DNA from: Sparassis latifolia
Lineage: Eukaryota > Basidiomycota > Agaricomycetes > Polyporales > Sparassidaceae
Direction of reading: 5' to 3'
NCBI GenBank assembly: GCA_018466975.1
Contig: CM031562.1
Span: 1,364,001-1,428,000 of the forward strand
Length of the DNA: 64,000 nucleotides
This document shows positions 12,886-23,762 of this stretch, piece after piece. The notes beneath the pieces are model-generated. The model was not told where the DNA came from. It saw nothing but the letters and a program-made list of their open reading frames with translations, and searched no databases. Made by a program: the position numbers and the translations under genes. Numbering within the stretch: position 1 is the first letter of the stretch; each line of letters starts with the position of its first letter.

Positions 12886-13973
12886 GACTGACCCTTTCGA
12901 AGTACGTAGAGCGTGTTCTGTACTTGGCTGAAAGATGGTGAGTGAGCAGTTGGCGGCTGTCCTGGATAACCCCCTCGACGCCGAGGCTGACACGCCGCTT
13001 CACCGACAGATACATTTCTTGACACGTCTGTCGCGCGTGCTGCAGCTGGTGGCTTCCGATCTTATAACTGACGAGAATACATGAACAAATGTGTGGCGTA
13101 GACGTTGGCGACGACAAGTAACAATGAATTAGCGGGAAGCAAGTGTACGAGCGCCTGCAGTGAGCTGCAGTGAGGACTCGAGTGCTCGGACGCGAAGCGC
13201 CCGTCTTAACTGCATCCGGTCTCTCCACCGCTAAGCGTGCACCGCTTGTTTGACCGCCGTCGATTTTGCTTTAGCAGGCTTTTCTTTCACAGCGCACACT
13301 CTGGGAACTATAACTGACTCAGCCCTTGTGTTTCACTCTTCTACGCCGTCGGCGACACTGCCTGCAAGGCTGTCCTCTGATTCCCGGTATCGTTGACGGT
13401 TCATACCCTGCGCACTCGCACTATTTAACTCACACCTCTACCTTTAGAGTCTGGAATAACTTATCAACATCCATTTCGTGGTATGTATTCATACTGTGAA
13501 ATTTGTTTTTAGGATGAACTCTTTTCATTATTTGCACGTCAGTCTGAATGTCTTTGGGCATGTTGGATGCTAACTTCGCTATATCTGACTTTTTCTGGCC
13601 GCGAATTTCTCTGAATGTTATGCTCACCAGTTTTTGTCCAGTTCACTCGTTACTGTCATCCAACCCGTTCGGAATCTTCTCATCTTATCAGCGTTTTCCC
13701 TGGTGGGTGCCCATTATTCTCGTGTGGGGTTATAGCTCTGTGATTAGTGTATTTCTCTTTGTGACGCGTATGATACCTTGTGGTATGCTTGCGAAAAATA
13801 CTTGGAGAAGAAATCTGTCGTTTACCACGACCCTCCTCTGTTACCACTTCGGCATCTTATAACACTTGTATCCCTGCCTGGGTTTCAAATGTACTCAGAG
13901 CTCATTCTTGTTGCACAACCGACTTTGGAGACGGTGACTGATGTACACCAGTCTTTTTAGGCACTCAAGTACA
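12886..13973. other. Intergenic region between divergent genes, partly AT-rich
   Basis: It separates the minus-strand gene starting at 12885 from ELMO starting at 13974, so it should hold both promoters. The stretch from about 13430 to 13930 is clearly more AT-rich than its surroundings, with open frames on both strands (the minus frame 13430-13627 reads lysine-rich text). No domain, terminal repeat or target duplication is visible. It could be an old insertion. Confidence 0.4.
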
Positions 13974-16966
13974 ATGTCGACAAACGGCGGACCATCTCTC
14001 ACAACAGCAGCAGCTCCAGCACCGTCTAGCAATGGAGTCCCATCACAGAGCAAGACCGGCCTGGTTCCTACCAACAATGTCATCACGAAGGACGGTATGA
14101 CCGTTCGCGTTCGCATTGAGCCCACCTTGACTGTCGATGATGTCGTGCGGCAACTTTGTATCAGCCTCAAGTTGAAAGACCCACCCGCCATGTACGCACT
14201 GAGGGATGAATCTGACGAGTTTGTCACGAACGACAACCTGAGGAAGAAGATTAAAGCCAAAGTCAACCTCAAGTGCGTGGGGGTCCGAGACCTAGTGCAC
14301 TGATCTTCACCTGACTGCTGTCGGCACGTTGTCAGGCTGGTTAGCGCACCTGCTATTGAGGCAGCGGAAATAGTAGAGAAACTCAGCGTGAGGGACAACA
14401 AACTTGGTCTCGCGTTGACGTCGTTACGGAAATATATTCGGGTAAGCAGCATAGAGTGTTCCTACGCGGGACAACGTTTGACCAACACAAGGATAGGAAG
14501 AACAATTTGCCAACGAGTTTCTTCAGCGCGACGGACTGTATGAACTCATCGAGGTGATCAGCACTGCACACGGTAACACTCTCGCGGTGCGTAGGATAAC
14601 GCCATCTTCCTCCTACACCTGACCGAGTAGAGAAATCTCAGTATGCTCTCACAGCCATGCAGAATTTGATGGAGCTCGACCACGGCTGGGACACTCTTGA
14701 TAATACCTTCATACTAAAGATAGTACAGATCCTCTCGTCCAAACAGTCCCTGATCAATGTCTGCCGACCTGCCACCGCGATCTTGAAAAAGCTTGTAGAG
14801 GCGTCTCCCGTGAGCGCACCGGCTCTTGCAGCAAGCTCTAGCAAGGCACCCCCTGCACCGCCTCCGGGATCCGTCTACAGATACGGATTTGAAGTCGTCT
14901 TCGAACAGATGCGCAAGGAGACGCAGATGTTAGCGACCGTCGTAGATCGACTCGGGAGTGCCGATACGACCATGGCGCTGTACAGGTTCGTGATGAACTG
15001 TTCAGCCTTGATACGTCGTGCTAAGCATTATCCTTGCACGACAGCATGATGCTGATTAATTCGCTCATGGCCCATGCCACTGAAAATCAATGGGAGGAGT
15101 TCATCGCAGAGATTGAGAGGCTGAACGTACGGAAGGCAGTCATTGTACGTTTCCTTTACACGGTTGATCAAACCCTGTCCTGAGAGGCATCCCAGCGCCT
15201 GATGTCATCTCATACGATTGAAGACCTGACCTCTTGCATCTTGGATTTCCAAGCAAACATGATTCGGGTGGCATTTCGCAGGAAGATGACTGCTGTGGAG
15301 CCCGAATTCGAGCCCTCACATAGCGCTGCGCTGAACTACATCTGGTCGAACAGCAAATTACCGGAAGAAACCGACGCACAGGGCACGTTGAAGTGGAGAA
15401 AGCTTGGCTTTGATACCGAAGACATTACACAGGAGTTCCGCGAAGTTGGGGTGCTCGGATTGGATTCTCTGGTGAGTGCGGTGATGTCTGCATGGACTGA
15501 ACTCTGTTGTAATACCGCGCCACCATCAGCGGAACTTCGTCTCCACGGATCCTGATTACTGGGCTAAGGTATGTTCGGTTATATTCTGCCTTCCGCCTGA
15601 AGCTGACATCACTCACCAGGTAGTCCAGGAACAGATTAGTCGCTCAAAGGAGCGGCGATGTCCCATTGCGAAGGCGTCAAATGAGGTTGCCGATCTGCTG
15701 TCGGAGCATTGGGCGATATATGCCCCTGGATGTATGTATATCAGGCGAAGCTGTGGCATATAGCTGACGTTGTTGCACCAGACTCCACGTCCACGACGTT
15801 CCAGCCATTCTTTCTGAACCTCTACAAAGTACATGCACTTGCGACACATTTCTTCCTGCGGATGTGGAACGAGAGCGGTGCTTCAAGAGGCGACTTTCCT
15901 CGTCTTGTTGCACTAACACGGAGCCAGTAGGTCCTTTTCGCTTCTCCGACGTTACCGCGTACTCAGCTGCGGGCTAGGGTAAAAGTAGCATTGCGGCGGG
16001 AGAATATAAGGCTCTGGCACGAAGTAGAACAGGATTTCCTTGAGTGCGAATACCGTGCCGTTAGGGACCGCCAGATGCAAGAGCTCGAGATGGAAGATGA
16101 TATCATGAGCAAGGTGCCCGTACGGTGAGTCGAATTTGCCTTCTACTACAAGTTGACCCTGAATTTCATCGGTAGGAACATGCGCGCCAAATTGTACAAG
16201 GAGTCCTTTGAGTTTGTGCGTCAGCAACGTATACATTGCTTGCTAGAGGGCGCATGGTTCATGAACGCTACACCAATCACGACCACTATTACGCGGGACA
16301 CCATGCGGCGGCCTACCCGGCCGTGGCGGTTCATGAGACTGGTGAGCTGTCCTCCACCTGGTAAGGGAACAGATGTTGAGTCAAGGGGCGATAGGACAAT
16401 GGAACAAAGTATCTTCATTACGTTGATAGCGCGGTGAAGTTTCCTGTGCGGAAAGGTCTGGAGGACCTTCCCGAGCGGATCGATGTGTCGCTCATCAACG
16501 AGGTTGCGACGGGGACCTGTGTGCCATTCCCGAACACTATCCTCGACACCATTGATCTGTCTAACGGTTCCTTATCGCCGCTGGCGGCGTCCCCTCTTTC
16601 ATTCTCGTTGCTTACTGCTGGTGGTTCGTCGCTAGCGGACCAAATAGCCCCCGACCAGTCCAGATGGGCGGACTGGACGGACGGTTTGAACATGCTCAGG
16701 CGAGTCGGCGGCCACGTTGCCTCGACAGAAACAGAAGTGTTCGTCCAGGCGTTGACGGAGATCGGCCTCAAGATTAAACTTCTAGGTGCGTCTTCGTTTC
16801 TTTTCTCTGCGAAGGGCTTCAGAACTCTATCTTGACATCGGGCCCCCTTCCAGATCTGTCGGGCGAGAGAGTAGAGATTCCAAGCGGTCTTCTAGCGGGC
16901 CCACCGCCGTCGAATAGCGACTTCTTCTTCTCGGACTTGTCGTATGCTTATGATACCCAAACGTAG
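13974..16966 (+). CDS. ELMO/CED-12 family protein, probable DOCK-type Rac GEF partner
   Basis: Cytosolic scaffold that, in animals and other fungi, binds DOCK-type exchange factors and steers Rac activation of actin and polarised growth. Start at ATG 13974; an in-frame ATG 33 nt upstream is possible. The N-terminal part (from ITKDGMTVRVRIEP) matches the ubiquitin-like/armadillo region and is followed by helical repeats (YALTAMQNLMELDHGWDTLD). The central ELMO domain is clear: AALNYIWSNSKLPEETDAQG, then KWRKLGFDTEDITQEFREVG and VLGLDSL. After it come a helical extension (NMRAKLYKESFEFVRQQRIH) and a PH-like domain ending with ADWTDGLNML near 16690. The last exon ends SDLSYAYDTQT at the stop 16964-16966. 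At least ten introns of 50-70 nt are needed. No frame break was seen. Convergent with MTHFR. Confidence 0.85.
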
Positions 16967-17571
16967 TGCTCGATATATCCTTACTGACTCGTAACACCTG
17001 ATTTGCTGTGGATCTAGTTCCTATCTGTGCGCCACCATACCATACCGTTGTCTTCGCTGCGCTGCCTGCACGATACATGTCATCCTATACCTCCGATGCT
17101 TTTTGCAAAGTGCCGAATAGCAAAGATTTTGGAGACTAAGTATATAACGAATTGCACTCGTTAGATTTCCTAGTTCGTCAGTGTACTGCTGAAAATGTGT
17201 AAATAAGCAGTAAACTAGATATCGCTGGCCTCTACGCTACGGCTGGAGCTCGAGGAGAACGCCGCGCATTCATGTCTACAGTTCCTCGTCAATAGAATAA
17301 AAATACATGCAGTTGGATGCAGAGGCCCGACGGATGAATGCCGTCCAGGCGCGAAATGCAGTTGATGCAGAAACAATGTGCGTGCAGTGCGAGATATACA
17401 AAAAGTGCGCGAAAGCAATGCAAGTGAGTAGAAGGAGCGGGGGTTGAACCCGTGGGGGATGCTGGAAAGAAATAGAGCAAAACATCCTCTGGGTGTAGCG
17501 GGTGTGAGGGTGTCGAACAAAACTATGTGAGATGGAGCAACGTCAGCGTCAGCAGCAGCACGAGCGATCAT
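16967..17571. other. Convergent 3' intergenic region
   Basis: It lies between the stop of ELMO (+) and the stop of MTHFR (-), so it holds the two 3' untranslated ends. It is AT-rich around 17090-17220. The minus-strand frames at 17215-17571 are open but have low-complexity Leu/Cys/His content and no motif. I see no gene. Confidence 0.5.
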
Positions 17572-19779
17572 CTAGTGGGCGTGTCCGTTGAGGACGGGCT
17601 GCGGCGGATGCCGCGTGGCGAACTCCTCGCCGGCCTTGAAGAACGGCTCGAAGATCGCGCTGGGCTTCCTGTAGTCGTTGTGCACGACGTTCACGAGGAG
17701 GTACGTGTCCATGACGTTGGTGATGAGCTTGCGGCTCGGAGAGTCTGGCTCATAGTAGTTGGCCCACTGGCAGCCGAGCTCGTACGCTTCGTCCTGAAAG
17801 TAACGTCAGAGCGCAGCAATGAGCGCAGAGGCTCAAGGGCGAACCTTCCATGCCATGAAGCTGATGGCCTCAACGATTGTGGGCTGGATGATCTCCTTGC
17901 CCGGGAACACGCCCCACGTCACGGCGTTAGGGCCGTCCGAGTGCGTGTTTGTCCTGAGGTCTCCACGCTTGTTGATCACGTAGTATGTGATGTTAGTGTC
18001 ACGCTCTATGTGTGGCAGGAGCAACTCCAGTAGCTCGGGTGAGACGAAGAACTCCAGATACGCCTGCGAGCGAGCTGGGGTTAGCGGCAATTTCAGAAAG
18101 ATGGATTGGCATACCTTCTGGTAGACGTATCCATTCGAAGGACCCCACCCGTGAACTCTGTCGTCAGACCTCGCACCATCGACCGCCGGCTGTGAGTTGA
18201 TGGTCAGAAAGCCGTACTCGTTCAACTTCGCCAGCTGCGTCGCGATGACGGAGGTCTCCGACGACGGCATCTGGTCGGACCATGGCAGCGCAGCGAGCTT
18301 CCCCAAACAAAACTGGCTGAACAGCGCTCCGAGCTGTGCGGGGGTTGTGGGATGGTCCCAGAGTTTAAGCGCTTCTTCTTTCTGCAAACAATGACGGTCA
18401 GCGCGACACACGGAAATGAGCCTGGCAGCGACACGTACCGTCTGCTTAATCCAGATACCGTAGCCATCCAGTTCACCGTAGGCAGGACTGCGAGAGTCAC
18501 CGAACCGACCGTTCGGGTACTCGTCCCAGTTCTCCGTCCGCGAGAGGTACGACTTTGTCCGATTGGCCCAGAATATGGGGCGGATGTTCTCCGCACGCCG
18601 AGATGGGGTGAGGGACTGAGGAGAACAAAGAGGCTCATCAGATCTAAGAAGCAATTAATTAAACTCTCACGTACTTGCCGCCAGGGGAGAGGCTTGAGAA
18701 CCTCAACACGCGGTACGAGGCTCAGCTCCTCGAGCAGCATTCTGGTAGCTTTCTCCAGGTTCATGGTGTAGAAGTGCAGACCCTTGATACCAATGTCCTC
18801 CCGGAGGATGCGCCGACAGATCTCTGCGACCAACTTGGTGCCGATCGCGCGGACCTTCTCGTCATTGTTCTGGTAGGGCTCCAGAGCAACCATGAATGAT
18901 TTGGGGATTGAGATTTTCGCGAGCGACGTCGCTTTCAGGAACCCGTTCCACGTCTGCACCGGCGCAATGCCTGGCACAATGGGTACCGTGATGCCTGCCG
19001 CTCTGACGGCCTTCACCCAGTCGAGGAAGATCTCAACGTCATAGAACATCTGCGTGAAGATGAAGTTCGCGCCAGCGTCGATCTTCGCCTTCAGGTACTG
19101 CATCTCGAGGTCGCGCTCATCTGGAGGGAGCGTGTGGAACTCCGGGAAGCCGGCGACGGCGATGTCGAAGTAGTCACCGTACTGGTTGCGTATGTGGCGG
19201 ACGAGATCGACGCCGTGGACGAATCCGCCCTCGACGGCTTCCCACTCGTCCTTGCCCATGGGTGGGTCACCGCGCAACGCCAGAACGTTTCGGCAACCGT
19301 GCTGCTTAGCTTCCTAAGGATGCATTGGCATTTCCATGAAGATGGAGAGCTGGCTACGTAATGCATTATGTCGACTCACCCTCAGCGCGACGTCGACCTT
19401 CTCCTTCGGCATGTTCGTGCAGGTAAGGTGCATGCACGTCTCTATACCAATGAGACTCTGACATGTCTTCACCATCTCCGAGGTGAGGTCAGAAGTGCGA
19501 CCGCCAGCATTCCTTCTCTCCGTCAAATTGCCTTATTCCACGCGCACAAACCACTGTGAATTTGCTCACCATGTAATGTCGATGAACTCAGGTCCCAGCC
19601 TACGCATTCGCTCGATACGGTCAAGCAAATTTTGGAGACCCTGCATAATGCCAGATGAGCGGACGGCATCTGTGAAAGCGTAAAGCACATACCTGCGCCG
19701 TCCGTGGGGGAAAGTACTCGAAGGACCACCATACGCGCCCTTCCTTGTTCGCCTGGTCGATTTTCTGGCTGATTTTCAT
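17572..19779 (-). CDS. MET13: Methylenetetrahydrofolate reductase (MTHFR)
   Basis: FAD enzyme that reduces 5,10-methylene-THF to 5-methyl-THF, the methyl donor for methionine synthesis, in the cytosol. The first exon starts MKISQKIDQA and reads EYFPPRTAQ, joining across an intron to GLQNLLDRIERM, the N-terminal barrel signature. Then come WNAGGRTSDLTSEM, RNVLALRGDPP (folate/FAD site), ANFIFTQMFYDVEIFLDW, IPIVPGIAP-like text (VPIVPGIAPV) and GIKGLHFYTMNLEKA. The C-terminal regulatory half, which binds AdoMet in eukaryotes, follows: WDEYPNGRFGDSRSPAYGEL, then GWGPSNGYVYQKAYLEFF and NAVTWGVFPGKEIIQPT. It ends QPVLNGHAH. About seven introns. The gene is full length and no break was seen. Yeast has two paralogues, MET12 and MET13; the symbol follows the main enzyme. 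Confidence 0.95.
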
Positions 19780-19913
19780 GATTAGAGAGACGGAATGTCG
19801 AGAGTAGGAAGACGGGAATTATATTAGAGGTAGATTTTGGTTAGTAAGAGACATGCAGCGGGCTGGGAGAGAGAAGCGCAGAGTCTGGGACACGGCGAGG
19901 ACGGTATCCACTG

Positions 19914-19923
19914 CTATATATAG
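19914..19923. promoter_or_regulatory. Palindromic TATA box upstream of MTHFR
   Basis: CTATATATAG is a perfect palindrome about 135 nt upstream of the MTHFR start on the minus strand. Pyrimidine-rich tracts flank it. Because it reads the same on both strands, it could also serve a + strand transcript, but no gene lies directly downstream. Confidence 0.4.
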
Positions 19924-20706
19924 GCGACCGATTTGTAGATCACACCCTCCAGTCTTTTACTCTCTTCTCCTCTCCAGTCATCCTACGGACCGCTCCCATC
20001 ATGGACAACGTGGGATAGTCGTGAGATCTCCCACACGTCGAATTCTCTTCAGGGTGCTCGCGACGATAGCATCATCAAATTCAACTCGGACCGCAGACAA
20101 TCACTTTCTGCTCGGCAGGACGATACAGGATTCGCCTCAGTGGACGTGGTTGTAAACTACTGCTCTCTGTAACTTAACTGCAAGGTGCTCTCTGTTGAAG
20201 TGTTGAAGTTCCTACCTGTTACCTGATCTACCCCGCGTAAGTCCGTAGCCCGGGTAACTTGCTGACCACTTTCCTCGGTCACTTTCGCACATACCACTCA
20301 TGCGTGCATAAAGCAGGACAGTGGGCAATTGAGATCTTCGTCCCCTTTGGGGCGGTCATGACTGCGGCGATGCCCGCTTATTGGCAAGCGTCCGTGACAC
20401 AGTGCCAGTGTACACTCTGACATCTGTATATGCGCCGTATCCTCGAATCCGCAATTGTGACAGGCTGATGCGCGGGTAGGGTGCGCAGGTTCCGTTATTC
20501 ATTTGAATCGTGGATGATTATTCGAAATCACAACATGTACTTACGTAGCCTGTGTTGCAATCTACGGAGCCGTCTGGTGAATATCAGTAATTCTGAGCCG
20601 ATGTGCTCTCAGCCAAGGAGTTGTTTTTACACATGATTTTACGCGCTCAGACGAGCTCGCGGTCACGGTAGAGAAAACTCGAATCTGATCCTCAAAAGGC
20701 AGTCAT
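19924..20706. other. Divergent intergenic region, MTHFR to PUS1
   Basis: About 0.9 kb between two head-to-head genes. The + strand frame 19853-20155 is open but has no motif. I see no RNA gene or repeat here, and no clear TATA box for PUS1. Confidence 0.45.
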
Positions 20707-22984
20707 ATGCTCATCTTGCCTGCTGCTCTCTGCCGGATTCTGCCTCTGAGGCCCGTGAAATGCCTTGTGCAGCGGTCTAACTTGTCTACAACCCAGCCTA
20801 GAGTTGCGACAATATTCTACTTGAAATTTGGCCGGCACATCACTACCATGGAAGTACATTCTCCGGAATTATCCAGCGGAACTAGCCCGAGTCTTAAAAG
20901 ACCACGGGAGGACGATAACTCTCCTTCTGCCAGTACTTCCAAGCGCGTCAAAATCGACCCCGAGCCTACCACTGGGAGCGGTGAGGCCGTTGCTGAGCCC
21001 GTAGACCTGGAACATAGAAAGAAAAGCGCGGGAGAGGCAGAGGTCGCCCCGCACCGGGATGACAACAAGGGTGGGAGGCAGAGGAAGGGCAAGGCGAAGG
21101 AGAAGAGGGACTCGAGGCGAGGGACGCGCAATGAAACTGCTGCTGAGCACCGCGACAACGGGGAGCCTAAGGCTGCCCGGTTGCCCAAGGCAAAGTCTGC
21201 AATGCTCATCGGATTCTGCGGTTCCGGATATCAAGGCATGCAGATGTACGTCCACACATTCTCTCCCTCACTATATGCGCATGGCAGATTATCTGGCAGG
21301 CAGTACGAAGCGCATGTGAAGACGATTGAGGGTACATTGTTCGATGCCCTCGTCAGAATAGGTGCAGTGTCGAAAGACAACGCGGATGACCACGCGAAAG
21401 TGAGTGTGTTCTGACATCTCACAACGAAGAGGTACAGCTTACCGACACCTCGATCAGGTCGCTCTTCACCGAGCTGCTCGCACCGATGCTGGCGTGCACG
21501 CCGCAGGTAATCTGGTGTCGCTCAAGCTCATCACCGAGATTCCAGGGGTACCTGATTTCGTGGCTCGCGTAAATGAGGAGCTACCACCAGAAATCCGACT
21601 ATGGAGTGTCGTGCGTCATGTATTGTATCGGTACCTAAAATCCTCACTCAGCTTCCATTGGTTTTACAGTCGCGCGTACAACGCTCATTTGATGCGAGGG
21701 CGTCCGTACACAGTCTCTTCAATTCTATCGGGACGTTCTGACTTGTACGCATTGCAGGTTGTGTGATAGCCGCAAATACACCTATTTCTTTCCCAGCTAC
21801 ATGCTGGTTCCTCCAAAACCTGGCTGTGGCCTCGAGAGAACACTCAGGGAACACGGTTACGATGAACCTTTGCATCCTTTCTGGGCAGAAGCTGGTTCAG
21901 AATCGACTGTCGAGGACGATCTGCGCAGAAAGCGCGCGTACAGGGTTCCCTCGGAGAAGGTAGATGAGCTTCGAGTCATGGCAAAGAAGTTCGAGGGAAC
22001 ACACAATTTCACAACCTCACTATCGGGCGGGACTTTAATGATCGAAGCTGTCACAGACTAATGAAAAGTATCGAGGTATATCGTTCGGTGTATTCTAGCC
22101 AACATCTCTCACTTCAGCGAAAGGTCGCAGATCCTCAAGTGTACAATAATACGCAGTGGATCAGCGTGCTGTTCCACGGGCAAAGCTTCATGTTACATCA
22201 GGTAAACCTCCCAATGCAGGCGAAGATGCACACGCTGACAGAACAAATACGCAGATCGTGGGTATCCCGCTACTCGAATCATCATCTCGCTCACCGTAGA
22301 CATCCAGCGCTTAATGATGTCTGTCTTGATCCTGTCATGCCACACAGGCACATCACCGCAGCTCATCGACGAGGTAAGCATGACTAGTGACGTGTAGTGA
22401 GCTCCAACACTGACTGCGCGCTCGCAGCTGTACGGACCTAGAAAGGTCCGCATCCCGAAAACGCCTGCGCTCGGTCTGCTCCTAGAGTACCCAATCTTTG
22501 GGTCGTACAACAAGCGGATCGCAGCAGCGAATGAGGGCGTGCAGCAGTCCGATCCTGCTTACCGGCCGCCCATCGATTTTGAGATCCACCGCGAGGCCCT
22601 CGATCGGTTCAAGCAGGAGCATATCTATTCCCGCATGCGGAGCATAGAGGAGCAGGAAGGAATGTGAGTGCCATCGACCTTCCTTCTTCACCCAACTTTG
22701 AGTCTGAACTTCCTCTGGTTGCAAGGTTTGATGCGTGGATCCGTCATATAGATGGATACGCCGGGGACGACTTCCTCTACTTCAATCCGAAGGGGATTAT
22801 CCCTGCCGCGGCGGTGCTCAAGAAGGGCGAACAGAGGAGCAATCCTTTCAAGGAAAAGAGACGATTCGACTCTACTGTGGCTACTGTGGATTCGAGTGGG
22901 GAAGCAGCTATTGAGGAGCGAGAAGAGGAGGAGGACGCGAAGGTGGTGTTAGACCATAGGAAGCTTGCGGATATGGAAGGCTAA
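20707..22984 (+). CDS. PUS1: tRNA pseudouridine synthase, PUS1/TruA family, with an apparent frameshift
   Basis: Converts uridines in tRNA to pseudouridine. Exon 1 (from ATG 20707, second in-frame ATG 20848) has 47 residues rich in Leu and Arg without acidic residues, which looks like a mitochondrial presequence. It is followed by a charged, KR-rich nuclear-type region. The core starts [17 protein letters not shown]. The catalytic block [14 protein letters not shown] is intact (Asp in RTDAG). Exons then read [20 protein letters not shown] and [10 protein letters not shown]. After KFEGTHNF the frame breaks near 22010. The family block continues in the +1 frame ([12 protein letters not shown], then RLMKSIEV) and resumes [14 protein letters not shown]. 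Later exons are normal: [20 protein letters not shown], ending RKLADMEG. The break is one missing base. It is either a real lesion or a sequence error. Confidence 0.85.
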
Positions 22985-23762
22985 GCTTGCGTTGTCTCCC
23001 CGACTAGCAGCGGACGCATGCTGGAGGCGAGAAAGCGGCCCTCTTCGTCATTGCGTCGCTGCAGCATGCTATAAGTATGATATATCTATATTCACCCAAT
23101 ATTCCCCCCTCTCTCTGATGCTTTGCTGGTATTCGACTACATCGTGTGGGGCGGCGCCCGCCATCCCGCTATTCAGAAAGGTTCAATGTGCGCGACTTGG
23201 CCGCAGTCCCTTTAGTTCTGAGCATTCGCTTCCAACTCCCTCACAGGGGGGGATAATCGTATGTGTTTGTCTGCAATATGATGGGAGATTTTCCTGCCGG
23301 ACAACTTACCATTGTTCGTGATACTGATTATGCTGATGATACGGCTAGCTCTGCTAACGATATGACATGCATGACCAGTTTAGCTAACGATGTCTCCGGT
23401 ACTTGGGACATAGAGTGCGTGACATATCTATCCGCTCTCGTGTAGTGCTGACGATATACACGCCTTGATTCGTAGAAATATTGACCGATATTGGGCCAAT
23501 TGTGGGCGAACCCTCGTCAGAAGCACGCTAAACGTTGAACGTTGAAATATGAAATATCAAACTGTACTGACAGCATCATGGCACAGTACATCTTCCTTGG
23601 CGTACGTGCCCATTTTGGCATTCGAGTCGATGTTCCTCCCTTTGCAAATTTGGGAAGTCGGGTTACATATCTACCTTCCTGACAGTAGAAATAGAGCTCC
23701 GACCAAGCTGTGAACTTTTCCCCCGGCGATGGCGACGTCGTCACCCAGGCTGTAAGGCCTCC
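22985..23762. other. Intergenic region upstream of the desaturase
   Basis: It contains the PUS1 3' end and the desaturase promoter. The + frame 23263-23445 includes two similar AGCTAACGAT-like units about 45 nt apart (near 23353 and 23382) but no recognisable protein. I see no RNA gene. Confidence 0.4.

Noticed and set aside
17430..17460. GGGGTTGAACCCG resembling a tRNA T arm
   Set aside because: No matching acceptor, D arm or anticodon stem is found around it.
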